The notes: generated by a model not told the origin, from the sequence alone. Positions 22,636 through 34,655 are shown, numbered from the stretch's first letter. The stretch is 64,000 bases of DNA from Wurfbainia villosa (GCA_025175895.1 CM046001.1:24066314-24130313), one strand, 5' to 3'. Translations and numbers: made by a program.

Positions 22636-24657
22636 CTAGTTTTGGGGATATGGCTCGAGGAGTGTGCTTTGCCCCTTGTTCTGCCCAATCAGCTCAGTAG
22701 AATTGTTTGCGAAGTATCTCTTAAGTCTTTGACCATTTACTTTAAAAATTCCTGTAGACTCACTGGATATATCAATAGCTCCATGAGGATAAACCTTTTC
22801 AACTTGATATGGTCCCGACCATCTGGATTTCAGCTTCCCAGGAAAGAGTTTCAATCTTGAGTTGAATAGTAATACCAAGTCTCCTTGATGGAATTCTCTG
22901 CGCATGATATTCTTGTCATCCCACCTCTTCGTTTTCTCCTTGTAAGACCTTTCATGTTCATAAGCATCAAGGCGTAGTTCTTCAAGTTCATTTAGCTGCA
23001 GTTTTCTTTTCTCTCCGGCTTTCTTTAGGTCAAAATTAAGCCATTTAATTGCCCAATATGCCTTGTGCTCTATTTCAACTAGAAGATGACATGGTTTTCC
23101 ATAAACTAATCGAAACAGAGTCATTCCAATGGGTGTCTTGTAAGCCGTTCGATAGGCCCATAGAGCATCGTCAAGTCTTAAAGACCAATCCTTCCTTGAT
23201 CTTGATAATCGCTTTCCAAGATAGTCTTGATTTCCCTATTTGAAACTTCTACTTGCCCGCTCGTTTGTGGATGATATGGTGAGGCTAGTTTATGGGTTAC
23301 TCCATACTTCTTGAGAAGGCTTTCAAATTGTCTTTCGATAAAGTGTGAGCCTCCATCACTTATTACTGCCCTCGGTATTCCAAATCTTGGAAATATTATA
23401 CTCTTAAAGAGCTTTATGACTGTTTTTGCATCACAAGAGGGGGATGGTAGAGCCTCAACCCATTTAGACACATAGTCCACTGCCACCAGTATATAGGTAT
23501 TTTTATAGAAAGTAGGGAAGGGTCCCATATAGTCAATCCCCCAGACGTCGAACAATTTGACTTCCAATATCAAATTTTGAGGCATCTCATGTCTCCTTGA
23601 TATGTTCCCGGTCCTTTGACAGCGGTCACAAGTTGTCACATAATTCTGAGAGTCTCTAAAAATATGAGGCCAATAAAATCCTGCTTGCAAAACCTTTGCC
23701 GCAGTCTTGTCTGTGCTCGTGTGACCTCCATATGCTGAAGAATGACAGTGATACAATATATCCTCAATCTTCTTCGGATACACATCTTCAATATATAGCA
23801 TCCGCCCCTTGCTTGAACAGGAATGGTTCATCCCACACATATTGCTTTACATCTGAAAGAAACTTCTTCCTCTAATAATAACTCATGTGAGAAGGTATTA
23901 TCCTGCAAGCTAGGTAGTTGGCAAAATCAGCATACCACGGAGCCTTGATTGTCCTGATCGCTAGTAGCTGCTCATCCGGGAAGAAATCATTAATAGAAAG
24001 ATCATCGGCACTTCCCGCATTTAATTCTTGATGAAGCCTCGATAGATGGTCTGCAACTACGTTCTCCGTTCCGCGCTTGTCTCGGATTTCTAAATCAAAC
24101 TCTTGTAGAAGAAGTATCCACCGGATAAGTCTTGGCTTAGATTCCTTTTTACTTAGCAAGTATCTTATGGCTGCATGATCTGTGTAAACTATCACCTTGG
24201 TCCCTATGATATAAGATCTGAACTTGTCGAAAGCAAATACTATAGCCAAGAGTTCCTTCTCTGTGGTAGCATAATTCATTTGTGCTTCATCCAATGTTTT
24301 ACTGGCGTAGTAGATTGCATACACCTTGCGATCCTTCCTTTGTCCCAACACTGCGCCCACAACAAAATCACTTGCATCACACATAATTTCAAAAGGGAGA
24401 CTCCAATCTGGAGGTTGCATTATTGGGGCGGTTGTTAATGCTTCCTTTAACCTGGAAAATGCATCAAGACAAGGATTATCAAAGTGAAACACAACATCTT
24501 TAGCAAGCAAATTAGTTAATGGCTTCGAAATTTTTGAGAAGTCCTTGATGAACCGTCAGTAGAACCCTGCATGTCCTAGGAAACTATGCACTCCCTTGAC
24601 ATCAGTTCCATTGTAAAATGGGGGTCGGGCGGTGTTAAATCCTTCGAGATGGGTCAT
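22636..24657 (-). pseudogene. pol: Element C pol: gag start fused to gypsy RNase H and integrase
   Basis: From ATG 24657 a short copia-like gag start (LEGFNTARPPFYNGTD) runs in frame into the gypsy RT connection (VKGVHSFLGHAGFY, stop, RFIKDFSKISKPL). RNase H follows (24450-24040: CDASDFVVGAVL, TEKELLAIVFAF, YTDHAAIRYLL, VADHLSRL; acidic catalytic residues present). Integrase (23840-23178) has a CHSSAYGGHTSTDKT...CDRCQ zinc finger and core IDYMGPFP, VISDGGSHF, GQVEVSNREIK. After a frame change its C-terminus (23124-22636) has SRWSGPYQV, the GPY/F module, with no chromodomain: Athila/Tat-like. RT palm/fingers and protease are absent. Stops near 24555 and 23870 and a shift near 23180 make it inactive. 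Confidence 0.85.
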
Positions 24658-24821
24658 CAACTAAAACCTTGCACAAAAATAAAAGACATGAAAAAAGTTG
24701 CCAAGACTTTTTTCTTGGATTAGTAGTGCGGGAAAAGAACTAACAAAAAGATTAAATTAAAATAAAATGAAAACAAATTAAAATTGCTAGATTGGTGGTC
24801 ACATCAAATCTTAGTTCCCCC
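24658..24821 (-). other. Element C leader
   Basis: A-rich untranslated stretch between primer site and the gag start codon. Nothing else seen. Confidence 0.6.
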
Positions 24822-24833
24822 GCTCTGATACCA
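24822..24833 (-). promoter_or_regulatory. Element C, tRNA primer binding site
   Basis: Minus strand TGGTATCAGAGC, an exact initiator Met-tRNA complement, two bases from the LTR. Usual for copia, unusual next to gypsy pol of the Athila/Tat type. Confidence 0.85.
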
Positions 24834-24835
24834 AT

Positions 24836-25938
24836 TGTTTGATTGAGAGACTCGCTAGAGGGGGGTAAATAGCAATCGGAAGACTTTCTTTTCGTTTTGA
24901 TAAAACTCGAGTAGTGCAGTAGAAATTAAAGGAATTAAAACAAGAAGACACTTTGTTTTTACTTGGTTTGCAACCAAAAGGTTGCTACTCCAAGGCCTCG
25001 CGATCCTGGACCGTGTATGAAAGTGCAATTCACAAAATGTCTCCTCCTCATTGGAGGTAGGAGACAACGGATACAAAGGGACAAAAGCTTGAAGTGGAGG
25101 CAACAAACCTACCTCACTTGGATATGATGAAAACACAATTTACAATGTAATAAATGCAAAATTGAAACAAACTTGCTGCTACCGACGGAGTATGGTTGTG
25201 TACTTGGCATCGCGTCGACATTATGGCGGCATTACGGCGGCGTAGAGCTTTGGTGTTATAGAAGCACTTTGAGAGCAAGACAGATGGTTCCAAAGGAGTG
25301 AAAACCCCCCTTCATTTATGGCCCTCCAAACCCTATCTCGTTGAGATCCAGATCTAAGTCAAAGCTCCTTATCTCCCTAAGATAAGAGGAGCTTATCTTG
25401 ACTTTCTTCGTTGCTAATTAGTTTGAATAGCGGTCGACTGATTGCCTTCATCAGTCGATTGATGCTAGCAACAATCGACTGCCAATAACTAGGAGTCGAC
25501 TGCTAGCTTGGTTACTCCCTTGTAGTAAAGAGTTAGCACAGAAATATGATTAATGGATATTTTAATGGTTCCTTACCGTCCGATCTCGACCTAGACCTTC
25601 CCCGGGAAGCCTTAGTTGGATCACCGCCTAAGTTCGTCCTCGTACAAGGGACACGACCTCACCACTACTCCAAACTCGTGCTTACCTCTGGTCCTTTCTG
25701 ACTTGTCTCTTAGCTTTCGGTCTCTGCCTAGGTTCCTCGACTCCACAAGGTTCTCCTGGCGTCGTCTGACCACCACGGTTTCTCGACTCGAGATTCTCCG
25801 GGTGTCCCTTGACTTTGGGCTTAGATTAAACACTTCCTACACACTTAACACAGCTCATGAGATAACAATAACACCTTAACTTTGAACCTTTGTCATAATC
25901 AAAACCTAGGTTCGATTACTAGTGCCCCTGCAGCAACA
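24836..25938 (-). repeat. Element C, copia-type (Sirevirus-like) 5' LTR, S2
   Basis: TGTTTG...GCAACA, 1103 bp, with 'cgctagaggggggtaaatagc' near its start and 'cttcatcagtcgattgatgc' type palindromes (25434-25505). Related to solo LTR S (16061-17202) and not to the gypsy LTR at 18549-19929. Confidence 0.85.
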
Positions 25939-25989
25939 ATGGACCTAATATTTAGGTTCCAAAATCCTTTATCTTTCGTGTCTAGTAGG

Positions 25990-27231
25990 CATTAGTCAAG
26001 GGGGAGTGTCCATCAACATGGTTTGTAGATAGTGGATGCTCCAAACACATGATTGGGGACCTATCATTATTTTCCTTCCTACAGAATAAGAACAGAGGTA
26101 TTGTTTCATTTGGTAATAGTGGTAGGTTAAAGGTTATAGGAGTAGGGGACATTTGTATCTTTGAACACCTTAATATTAGAAACATTCTGCTTGTTAAAAA
26201 CATGTCTTTCAATCTGTTAAGTGTAAGTCAACTGTGTGATGCTGGATATAGAGTTGAATTCAATTCAACTTAATATCTAGTTAAACACAATATTTCAAAC
26301 GTTACTGTGTTAGTAGAAGATAGAAAGGAAAATATATATCATGTGTATTTTGATAATGCTACTAATGTATTTGCCAAGTGTTTGATGTTTAGAGCAGATG
26401 AATCCTGACTGTGGCATAGGAGGCTCGCATATGTCAACCTGAAAAATTTAAGAAGACTAGCTGGGAAGGAACTAGTGAGGGGACTACCACTGCTAATGTT
26501 TCAAAAAGACAGGTTGTGTGATGCCTGTCAGAAAGGTAAGCAAAAGAGGGCATCACACAAGTCCAAAAATATTGTAAGTACCTCTACTGCTTTTGATTTG
26601 TATACATCTAGATCTTTTATATTGTAGCACCATTAAATCACTTAATGGTAGTAGATATTGTTTGGTTATTATTGACAATTACACTAGATATGCTTGGACT
26701 TTTTTCTTAAAACATAAGGATGAAACAATAGAGATTTTTATTTCATTTAGTAGAAGAGTTGAAAATGAGAAAAACACAACCATTAAAACTCTTAGAAGTG
26801 ATCATGGAGGGGAGTTTCAAAATACTTTATTTAAGGACTATTATTTAGAAAGGGGATATAGACATGAGTTTTCTTTTCCAAGAACACCCCAACAAAATGG
26901 TGTTGTGGAAAGGAAGAATCGGGCCTTACAAGAAACAGCTAGAAGCATGCTCAATGAGTAAGCTCTTCCAAGTTACTTGTGGGCTGAAGTCATAAGCACA
27001 ACCTGTTATGTTCAAAATAGGGTTTTGATACATAGGTTTCTAGGAAAAACATCACATGAACTATGGTTTGGAAAACCACCTACAGTCAAGCATCTTAGGG
27101 TGTTTGGTTGTAAGGTGTTCATTCTAAATACCAAAGATCATTTAGGTAAGTTCGCTGTAAAAGCTGATGAAGGTATCCTTGTAGGGTATTCTTCTATTAT
27201 CAAGGTATATAGAGTGTATAACAAGAGGTAA
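25990..27231 (+). pseudogene. pol: Element Z pol: protease and integrase
   Basis: Protease: WFVDSGCSKHMIGD (about 26022-26065, DSG active site) followed by LKVIGVGDI and NLLSVSQLCDAGY. Integrase: WHRRLAYVNLKNLRRLA (the second His of the zinc finger is Tyr), CDACQKGKQK, core with VIIDNYTRYAW, TLRSDHGGEF and QQNGVVERKNRAL, so the second and third catalytic acidic residues are present. Frame then runs on through TTCYVQNRVLIHRFLGKTSHELW and VFGCKVFIL. Stops occur at about 26271, 26407, 26624 and 26959, plus frame changes, so it is dead. Integrase would join element DNA to the chromosome. Confidence 0.85.
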
Positions 27232-29108
27232 AAATTGGTAGAAGAGTCACAAAATGTTGTATTTGAGGAAAATGAAAAAACTAGTGATACTCGGGAAACT
27301 AATGAGGAAATCAAGTTTGGACTAGAGAAAACTTAGATTACTTGAAAACACTGAAGTAGGGGGAGTTGAGATTGAGTCTGATGAAGAAAAGTCTAGGTTA
27401 CAAGGGTCATTACTTGAAGATGTATCAAATGATCAAGTACTTGAAACATCTCAAGCACCAAGATCCATTAGGACAATTACTAGTCATCCCCAAGATCAGA
27501 TTATTAGATAACTTCAACAAGGGGTGAGGACTAGATCATCCTTTAGAAATGAAGGGATTGAAGTTGCACTGATTTCTGAGATTGAACCAAGGATAGTAGA
27601 AGAAGCTTTCTTGATCCTGATTGGATCTTAGCAATACAGGATGAGCTAGGACAATTCGAAAGAAGCTAAGTATGGGACTTAGTTCCGAGATCGAAAAAGG
27701 TCTCTATAATTGGTACCAAATGGGTGTTTAAGAATTAGATGAATCATAAGAGAGATATTATAAGAAATAAGGCAAGGTTAGTTTCCAAAGGATATAATCA
27801 GGTTGAGGGATTAGATTATGAAGAGACTTATGCTCCAGTAGCCCGATTAGAGTCTATAAGACTTATGCTAGCGTTTTCTACATACGAAGGCTTCAAACTT
27901 TTTCAAATGGATGTGAAGTCTGCCTTTTTAAATAGGGTAATTAAGGAAGAGGTATATATTGAACAACCACCAGGGTTTGAGAGTATAGAATTTCCAGACC
28001 ATGTGTATAAACTGAAAAAGGCTCTTTATGGGCTGAAACAAGCACTTCGTTCTTGGTACGAAAGGTTGTCCACATTCCTTTTAGAGAAAGGGTTGAGAAG
28101 AGGTCAGATAGATCTCACACTATTTCTGAAAAGGGATAGTGCAAACATTTTTGTGGCCCAAATTTATGTCGATGACATAATCTGTGGCTCAAATAATAAG
28201 GATTATCTGAATGAATTTATAGGACACATGGAGAGTGGGTTTGAGATGAGTCTAGTGGGAGAGCTAACCTTCTTTCTTGGACTTGATATCAAACAAACAA
28301 AGGAGGGAATATATGTCCATCATTTTAGGTATGCCATGAACATGCTAAAGAAATTTAACATGGAGAATTCAAAGGAGATATCTACTCTCATGGCACAAAA
28401 TACAAATCTTGGAAGTGACAAAGGAGGAAAATCTATGGATCTGAAATATTATAGAAGTGTGATAGGTAGCCTACTGTATCTCACAGCAAGTCGACATGAT
28501 ATTTTATATGTTGTGGGTGTGTGTGCTAGATATCAGTCATGTGCCAAGGAGTCTCATTTAAGTGTTGTGAAAAGAATAATGAGATATCTTAAAGGCACTA
28601 TTAAGGTTGGACTTTGGTACCCTCGCATTGACTCATTTGATTTGGTTGGCTATACTGACTCTGACTATCCTGATGCAAGTTAGATAGGAAGAGTACGAGT
28701 GGGGTATGTCAGTTCCTAGGTTCTTCACTAGTGAGTTGGTCGAGTCGGAAGAAACATTGTGTTGCTCTCTCCACCACTAAGGCTGAGTATATAGCCATGG
28801 GGGAAAGTGTATCACAGTTGTTGTGGGTGACTAACATGTTGGAGGACTATGGGTTGTCATACAAAAATGTACAAGTGTTGTGTGATAACATGAGCACTAT
28901 TAATTTGACAAAGAATCCTGTCCACCATTCTAGGATGAAGCACATTGAAGTGAGACATCACTTCATTAGAAACCATGTAGCTAGGGGAGATGTTGTACTC
29001 AATTATGTTGAGTCAAAATCAAACCTAGCCGGCATCTTCACTAAACCACTCCCTGAAAAGGAATTTAGTCACTTGAGAAGGGAATTGGGGATGTGTGTTA
29101 CTGAGTGA
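27232..29108 (+). pseudogene. pol: Element Z pol: RT and RNase H
   Basis: The linker 27232-27738 is broken by stops. RT is open from 27739 to 28683: KARLVSKGYNQVEGLDYEETYAPVARLESIR, FQMDVKSAFLN, YGLKQALRSWYERL, and the active site QIYVDDIICGS with both Asp residues; then MSLVGELTFFLGLDIKQ. The frame stops at 28681-28683 and RNase H follows in another frame, 28731-29108: CVALSTTKAEYIA, LCDNMSTINLTKNPVHHSRMKHI, ending RELGMCVTE. Domain order protease-integrase-RT-RNase H is copia. Motifs in RNase H are the most Sirevirus-like part. Confidence 0.88.
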
Positions 29109-30239
29109 GTAAACCTTTCCATGATCATTAGGACGAACTCACCATAACAAGAAGAAATGGGGAATCTGGATACCTTAGGAAGCATCTCACACAAACTATA
29201 GGTTTAACATGTTTTTGTATTGCTAGTTGGTGGGGGTGAGATGTTTAGGTATGACCAACTTATCAAAAATGATTATTGCATCCTTTGGGTAAGGAGGTTG
29301 TCGAGACAGTGATCATTCATTTGACTAATTATGGGGAAGACCAATGCATAATTCATGTGCACTTGGTCCGAAGATCATAATTGGACATTCCAACCAAGTA
29401 AAATTGGTTGGATTCCTTAAGATACTTACAAACCTGAGGATAATTTCTTAGTATTGTTTAGAAATATTTTTTTGTTAACCATGGTGAATTCTATCTAGTG
29501 ATATGAATCACTATTGGAGGTGTTGATACAAGCAGGTTAAAAGACTAAAGGTTCTTAATAGAAACCTATTTTTAGAAATTTTGAAAATTGTATCAATTAG
29601 GAGAAATCCTAAGTATTTTAATTTACACATATTTTTCAATGTGTTAATATAATCTACGAATTGTATACCAAAACCCTCAAGATTTATTGAATTTTCTAAA
29701 ATTAAATATGGGTTTATGAAGTTTGGTCTAAAAAACTGCGTAGATTCATTTTGCAGTGCACAATCGAGTTGGCGACTCGACTGGGCTTTGTTTGAGACCG
29801 AACAGATTCGAGTTGGTCTCGACTAGGAGCTCGACTAAGCTATTAGTCGAGGTGCATCCTCGACTGATACCCTTATTGGCCTTGTTGCGTAGCTCACAGA
29901 GTCAAGTGGAACTCGACAAACGACTCAACTGCTCGTGTCTCACTCTCACAGAATCGAGTAAAATTCGACCAACGACTCGACTGTTCGTGTCGCATCGCAC
30001 AGAATCGAGTGGAACTCAACTAGCGGCTCGACTGCTCATGTCACAATCTCACAGAGTCAAGTGGACCTCGACTGGGCACTCGACTAAATGCCTCCAGAAG
30101 CAAGTAGGCCTCGACCAGAGGCTCGACTGGACTATTTTGATCATTTTAGGTTGGTTTACCACCTCTAATGCTAGAGAATGCTTGAGAAAGCTTAACAAGG
30201 GTAAACTTATAGTAAAAATGAATAGGAAAGAGAGGTGAT
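29109..30239 (+). other. Element Z internal region after pol
   Basis: No conserved gene. A frame of 160 codons at 29756-30238 is made largely of tandem repeats and I do not call it coding. Pre-insertion continuity with 32480 is supported by the TSD GTGAT of X1. Confidence 0.6.
29895..30100 (+). repeat. 52-bp tandem repeat, four copies
   Basis: Units start at about 29895, 29947, 29998 and 30050, each opening 'cacagartc(a/g)agt' and holding 'cgactc(a/g)actg'. Imperfect copies. Similar TCGACT-rich text recurs in Z's LTR (50510-50950). Confidence 0.8.
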
Positions 30240-32474
30240 TGTTGGTAACTCATGCTTCTCGGAGACTCATTGGCTCCCATGTCCCCGGATTAAAATTTTC
30301 AATAATGAAAACTAATCCGGATGGGATGAGTTTCCTAAGCACAACCTATTCATCGTCGTGCTAACGACTTGAGCGATTGCTTGAACAAACTAGTTGTTCA
30401 AGCAACATAACTCTTCTAGTCGGTTAGCCGTGGAAGAGACGACGGATGGATCGCCGGTTTTTGTGTTTATCTTCGGGGTCCATGATTATACAAATACATA
30501 CAAATGTAAACTAGTATAATCAACACATATAAACATAATAATAAGAACATGCAAAGATCAATAATAACACGTATAAAACTTTTATACCTCTTGATCTTCT
30601 ATTGTATGTCCTAACCTCCTTGTAGACTTCGTGTGGGCGAAGATCCTCCACAAGTTGAAGCTTCCTAGATCTTCTTTAATCCAAAGAAAGAAGAACTCTC
30701 CTTCCCTTCTTGCTTGAGCCAACCACCAATCCACAAAGGATTGATGCCGCCGGCCCCAAGAATAGAGAGAACAAAATGGAAACCACCAAGGAACCAAACT
30801 AGGGACAAACCCTAGCTTCTAGTGCCGCCGGCCAAGATGGAGTGAAGAGGAGAAAGGGAATATGTTGGGCGCCGGCCAAGGTATAGGGAAAAGAGAAGGA
30901 GCCGGAAACACCCTAGGAAGAAGAAGAGCTCCTCTCCTATAGTTGCCGCCCACCTTCTTGCAAACCCAAGCCACCCAACCATAAGAGCCAAACCCTAATC
31001 TAATTAGGGTTTCCTCCTTAGGCTTTCTTGCCGCCCAACCAAGGTGGAAGGAAGAGATCTAGGAACTGGCCACCTTCCCTAGGAAGAAGAAGATCTCTTC
31101 TCCTATAGTTGCCGCCCCTCTCCTTCCAAACCTTGCCGCCCAACCAAAGGACCCAAACCCTAATCTAATTAGGGTTTCCTCCTTAGGGTTTCTTGTCGCC
31201 CAAGCCATTGATGGGCAAAACCCTAATCTCCAAAACATCCAACTCCATCCACTTTTTTTTTGCCGCCCACCTTAAGCCCATATATATAGAGTTAGGTTTA
31301 GGACTTAGTTTAATCTCCACCGTCGGTTCTAGGGTTTTAATCTCAACCGTCGGATCTAGGGTTTCATCCCAACCGTCGGATCTAGGATTTTATCCCAACC
31401 ATCGGATCTAGGGTTTCATCCCAACCGTCGGATCTAGGGTTTCATCCCAATCGTCGGATCTAGGGTTTCATCCCAACCGTCGGATCTAGGGATTTAATCT
31501 CAACCGTCGGTTCTAGAGATTTAATCTCAACCGTCGATTCTAGAGATTTGTTTTCCATCATTTGATCTAGACTTCATGAGGTGTTAATAGGCTACAATAG
31601 GGACCATGAGGAGGAGTTGGATCTTGGCCACCCGATGGATCGGAACCACACAAACTTGATCCATCAATGATGTTCCATTCCACTAGAGGATCATCATTGA
31701 ATTACCTCACCAACCCCCATATGATAATATGGGCTCCATATATTATTTGCACATCCATCTCCCCATGTTTAAGATATCGAATGTCCGTCAATTAATTGAT
31801 TTACTGACCATCAATTAATTAACATCTAACTCCTCGAGTAGTACCACTCAACCTATTCATCATCTTGACTAAGTCAACCTGCAGGGTTTACATGATGAAC
31901 CTTATGAGCTCCTCAAGGGGACATCATCAACCTATATATAGGACACGGTTTCCTCCTATAATCAACGACACACCATGTAAATAATATCATTTCCCAACTT
32001 ACCGGGCATATTGATTTAATCCATCTAAATCTCACCCTTTGGTAAATCAAAGAAATAAATACTAAGTACATGTGCCCGTTATTATATCGGGATTAAGAGC
32101 ATGTACAACATAATATTCGAGGTCCAATTCAATTATGTAGTCAGCAATAAATTGAATCACCTCTATATTGGTTCTGCTCAATACACCTAAGTGTACTAGT
32201 GTAACTCTATGTTCAAGACAAAACAATACCAAGCTACACTATAACCATGCCAATGGTTTGTCCATAACCATCTTGGTTGTGAGCCTCTACTTATATTCTA
32301 CAAGGGACTGATAACATGATCTTCTGTGCCACACCAAGCACTATGTTATCTACAATGTAAAATATTAGACAATATGCACACATATAAAAATATGCAAACA
32401 ATGATCATGTGATTCTTATTTCAAAATAAAGATGTTCATACAAAAGAGCTAGGCTTTCAGTATACATCCCAACA
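30240..32474 (-). mobile_element. Solo LTR X1
   Basis: TGTTGG...CCAACA, 2235 bp, TSD GTGAT at 30235-30239 and 32475-32479. Same family as X2 and as the LTRs of element P, all in the minus orientation. No internal sequence, hence a solo LTR. A 71-codon frame at 30582-30797 is not conserved among copies. Confidence 0.93.
31318..31560 (-). repeat. 27-bp minisatellite in X1, 9-10 units
   Basis: Core ACCGTCGGATCTAGGG followed by a (t)ttaatc/ttcatc segment; units differ at a few sites. The same array sits in every LTR of this family with a different number of units. Confidence 0.9.
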
Positions 32475-32479
32475 GTGAT

Positions 32480-32820
32480 TTCAAAACTTAAAACTAAAAA
32501 TGCAGATAGCATTGAGGGGGTGGAGTTTAAGTGTGTAAATATCTATAACCTTGATCGTTATCTGATTTACCATGATCTGACCAATATCTTTGATGTACGA
32601 TGATCTGATCTAATATCCTTGATTACAAAACCCTTTTTGGTGTTTACCAAAGGGGAAGGAGAAAATGTTTATAGTTTAGGTTAATATTCTGATTTGTCTA
32701 TTGTATATGTCTTTAACCTAATGATCCAATCTGATTTATCTAATGTACCTGATTGTGGTCAATAAGTGAGTAGAGTGACCTAAACATAAACGGATTGTCA
32801 AACATCAAAAAGGGGGATAC
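32480..32820 (+). other. Element Z internal tail with polypurine tract
   Basis: Non-coding, with 'gatctgat' variants repeated (32560-32740). Ends in ATCAAAAAGGGGGATAC (32804-32820), the polypurine tract against the 3' LTR. An upstream second G-run 'aaaggggaaggagaaaatg' (32648-32666) may be an extra tract. Confidence 0.8.
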
Positions 32821-33369
32821 TGTTGGAGCTAAATGCTCCAAGTTATGTTTTGGTGTTTGACAAAAGTTTAAGTAGTGTGAGAAATCCAAGGGTGAACCTT
32901 GGTGAAAAGTTCAAGAAGGGTAGTTCCTTGGCAGTTGGAAAATTCCTTGTGGGAGTGGCAAGGTGAAAAGTCCAAGAAGGGTAATTCCTTGGCAATTGGA
33001 AAATTCCTTGCGGGAGTGGCAAGGTGAAAAGTCCAAGAAGGGTAATTCCTTAGCAGTTGGAAAATTCCTTACAGGAGTGGCAACGTGAAAAGTTCAAGAA
33101 GGGTAATTCCTTGGCAGTTGGAAAATTCCTTGCGAGAGTGGCAAGGTGAAAAGTCCAAGAATGGCTGATGGCCGAAGTCTTAGCAAGTAAAGGGTCTTTG
33201 GGTAGAGTCTTTACTAGGCGTGGTTCAGTCTTAGAGTTGACTGAACCAATGGGTCTTAAGGACTACAATGAGTTGACACCTCAACTATTGTCCTTACTGT
33301 ACTTATCGGGCGTAGAGAGTTGACGTTGGTCAATCGCAGTCGAGGTGGCACCTCGATTGTTCCTGTGCG
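32821..33369 (+). repeat. Element Z, 3' LTR, first segment
   Basis: Starts TGTTGGAGCTAAATGC. Holds four and a part copies of a 61-bp tandem unit (starts 32905, 32966, 33027, 33088, 33149). Cut at GTGCG (33365-33369) by element Y; continues at 50507. Confidence 0.9.
32905..33165 (+). repeat. 61-bp tandem repeat in Z LTR
   Basis: Regular 61-bp spacing of 'aaaagt(c/t)caagaagggta' with 'ttggaaaattcctt' in each unit. Lies early in the LTR, in U3, so it could affect promoter activity. Confidence 0.9.
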
Positions 33370-34655
33370 TGTAGAAGATTTGACGCCACTAGAGGGGGGT
33401 TGAATAGCGTTTGACCGTTTGTAGATGGAATTTGTTCATGATCGTGTCTACAAGTTTCGTTAGCACAGCGGAATATATATATATAATGACAATAACGAAA
33501 CACAATCACAAACACAAAGACACGAAGATTTAACGTGGTTCGGAACCGCACGGTTCATACTCCACGGATCGGGTTCGTACGAACCCTAGCGATGCCAATC
33601 ACACACCACTATAATAATAACTCCTTCTCGGGACAATCCGGAGGCGGAGAAACCTCGTACAATATGATTACAACAATAATCAAGTAGATACAAGCAAATA
33701 CAATATGAAATACAAATGCAAGTAAAAAAAAAACACTTTACAAGAGCTTTGGATTGCATGATCTTTGATTACCTTGAACTAGCTTTGAAGGACTGGAAAG
33801 CACCAACTTCCCCCTTCAATTTCGCTCAAGAAAATCGCTATCTTTTCTTCCATCACGAGCTCCTTATATAGCTTCAACTTTGTCTTTGGAAAAGGTCGAT
33901 CGGATCGATCGGGACCATCAGTCGACTGATGCCACTGTTGTCGTGAGACAACGGCTAGATCCACGTTGGATAAGTCCAACGGATCTACCATCAGTAGACT
34001 GATCATACCCATTAGTCGACTGATGGAGTCCTCACTCGACCAGTTGAGTCTCGACTCCATTCTGTGGCCGATTTCTCGAGCACCAGTCGACTGATCACAC
34101 GATCAGTCGACTGCTCGAGCCATCAGTCGACTGCCCACCTCTGGCAGTCGACTGCTAGGCCATAACCCGTAGTTAAACCCTAGTTGACTCGGTCCAGTCG
34201 ACTGCCACATGGCACCAGTCGACTGGCACACCTCAAACATGAGGTTTTAACCCAAGTATGGTTCTCCCATACTTGCTAGACCACCCTTAGCCTAGACCTA
34301 AGCCTTCTGGCCACCTCCATCAGCCTCACGCCTCTCGGATCCCTCCAAGTCATCCATGACTTGTTCATCCATCGCGCTAGCCTTCAGGTGCTTCCATCGG
34401 CTATGTCATGCTAATGGTGTCTACACCGCCAAGGCACATTGGACTTACGCTGCCAAGACTCCGCTTGGACTTTACGCCGCCAACCATTGGACTTATGCTG
34501 CCAAGATTCCCTCTTGGACTTTACACCGCCAATATCAAACCCCTTGGACTTCCCTATGACAATTACATTGTCATATGTTTTTGTCGAACATCAAAACATC
34601 ACTCGAGTCAAACTCGAGTCCTGGTCAATCGTGACCTGGGCCGATTGCACCAACA
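33370..34655 (-). repeat. Element Y, 3' LTR
   Basis: TGTAGAAG...CACCAACA, 1286 bp. It carries at least eight CAGTCGACTG palindromes or near copies (33915-34230) and a 'ttggac(t)t(t)acgccgcc' repeat (34435-34560). Frames of 60-90 codons there come from that repeat. Confidence 0.93.

Larger units (their letters stand above)
18549..25939 (-). mobile_element. Element C: mosaic gypsy/copia-like retrotransposon
   Basis: All parts point the same way on the minus strand: copia-type LTR 24836-25938, initiator-Met primer site 24822-24833, leader, a copia-like gag start (ATG at 24657), then at about 24603 an in-frame join to gypsy RT connection/RNase H, gypsy integrase, spacer, Athila-type third ORF, gypsy polypurine tract and gypsy LTR 18549-19929. 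TGGAC lies on both outer sides (18544-18548 and 25940-25944; one extra A at 25939). It may have inserted as a unit, or be two insertions joined by deletion with a chance repeat. Confidence 0.6.

Noticed and set aside
29756..30238. 160-codon Ser/Arg-rich frame after Z pol
   Set aside because: Most of it is the 52-bp repeat; no domain and no homologue in the other elements.
31318..31560. Regular repeats that could be taken for a CRISPR array
   Set aside because: Units are contiguous with no unique spacers, they lie in an LTR present in four copies, and the setting is eukaryotic.
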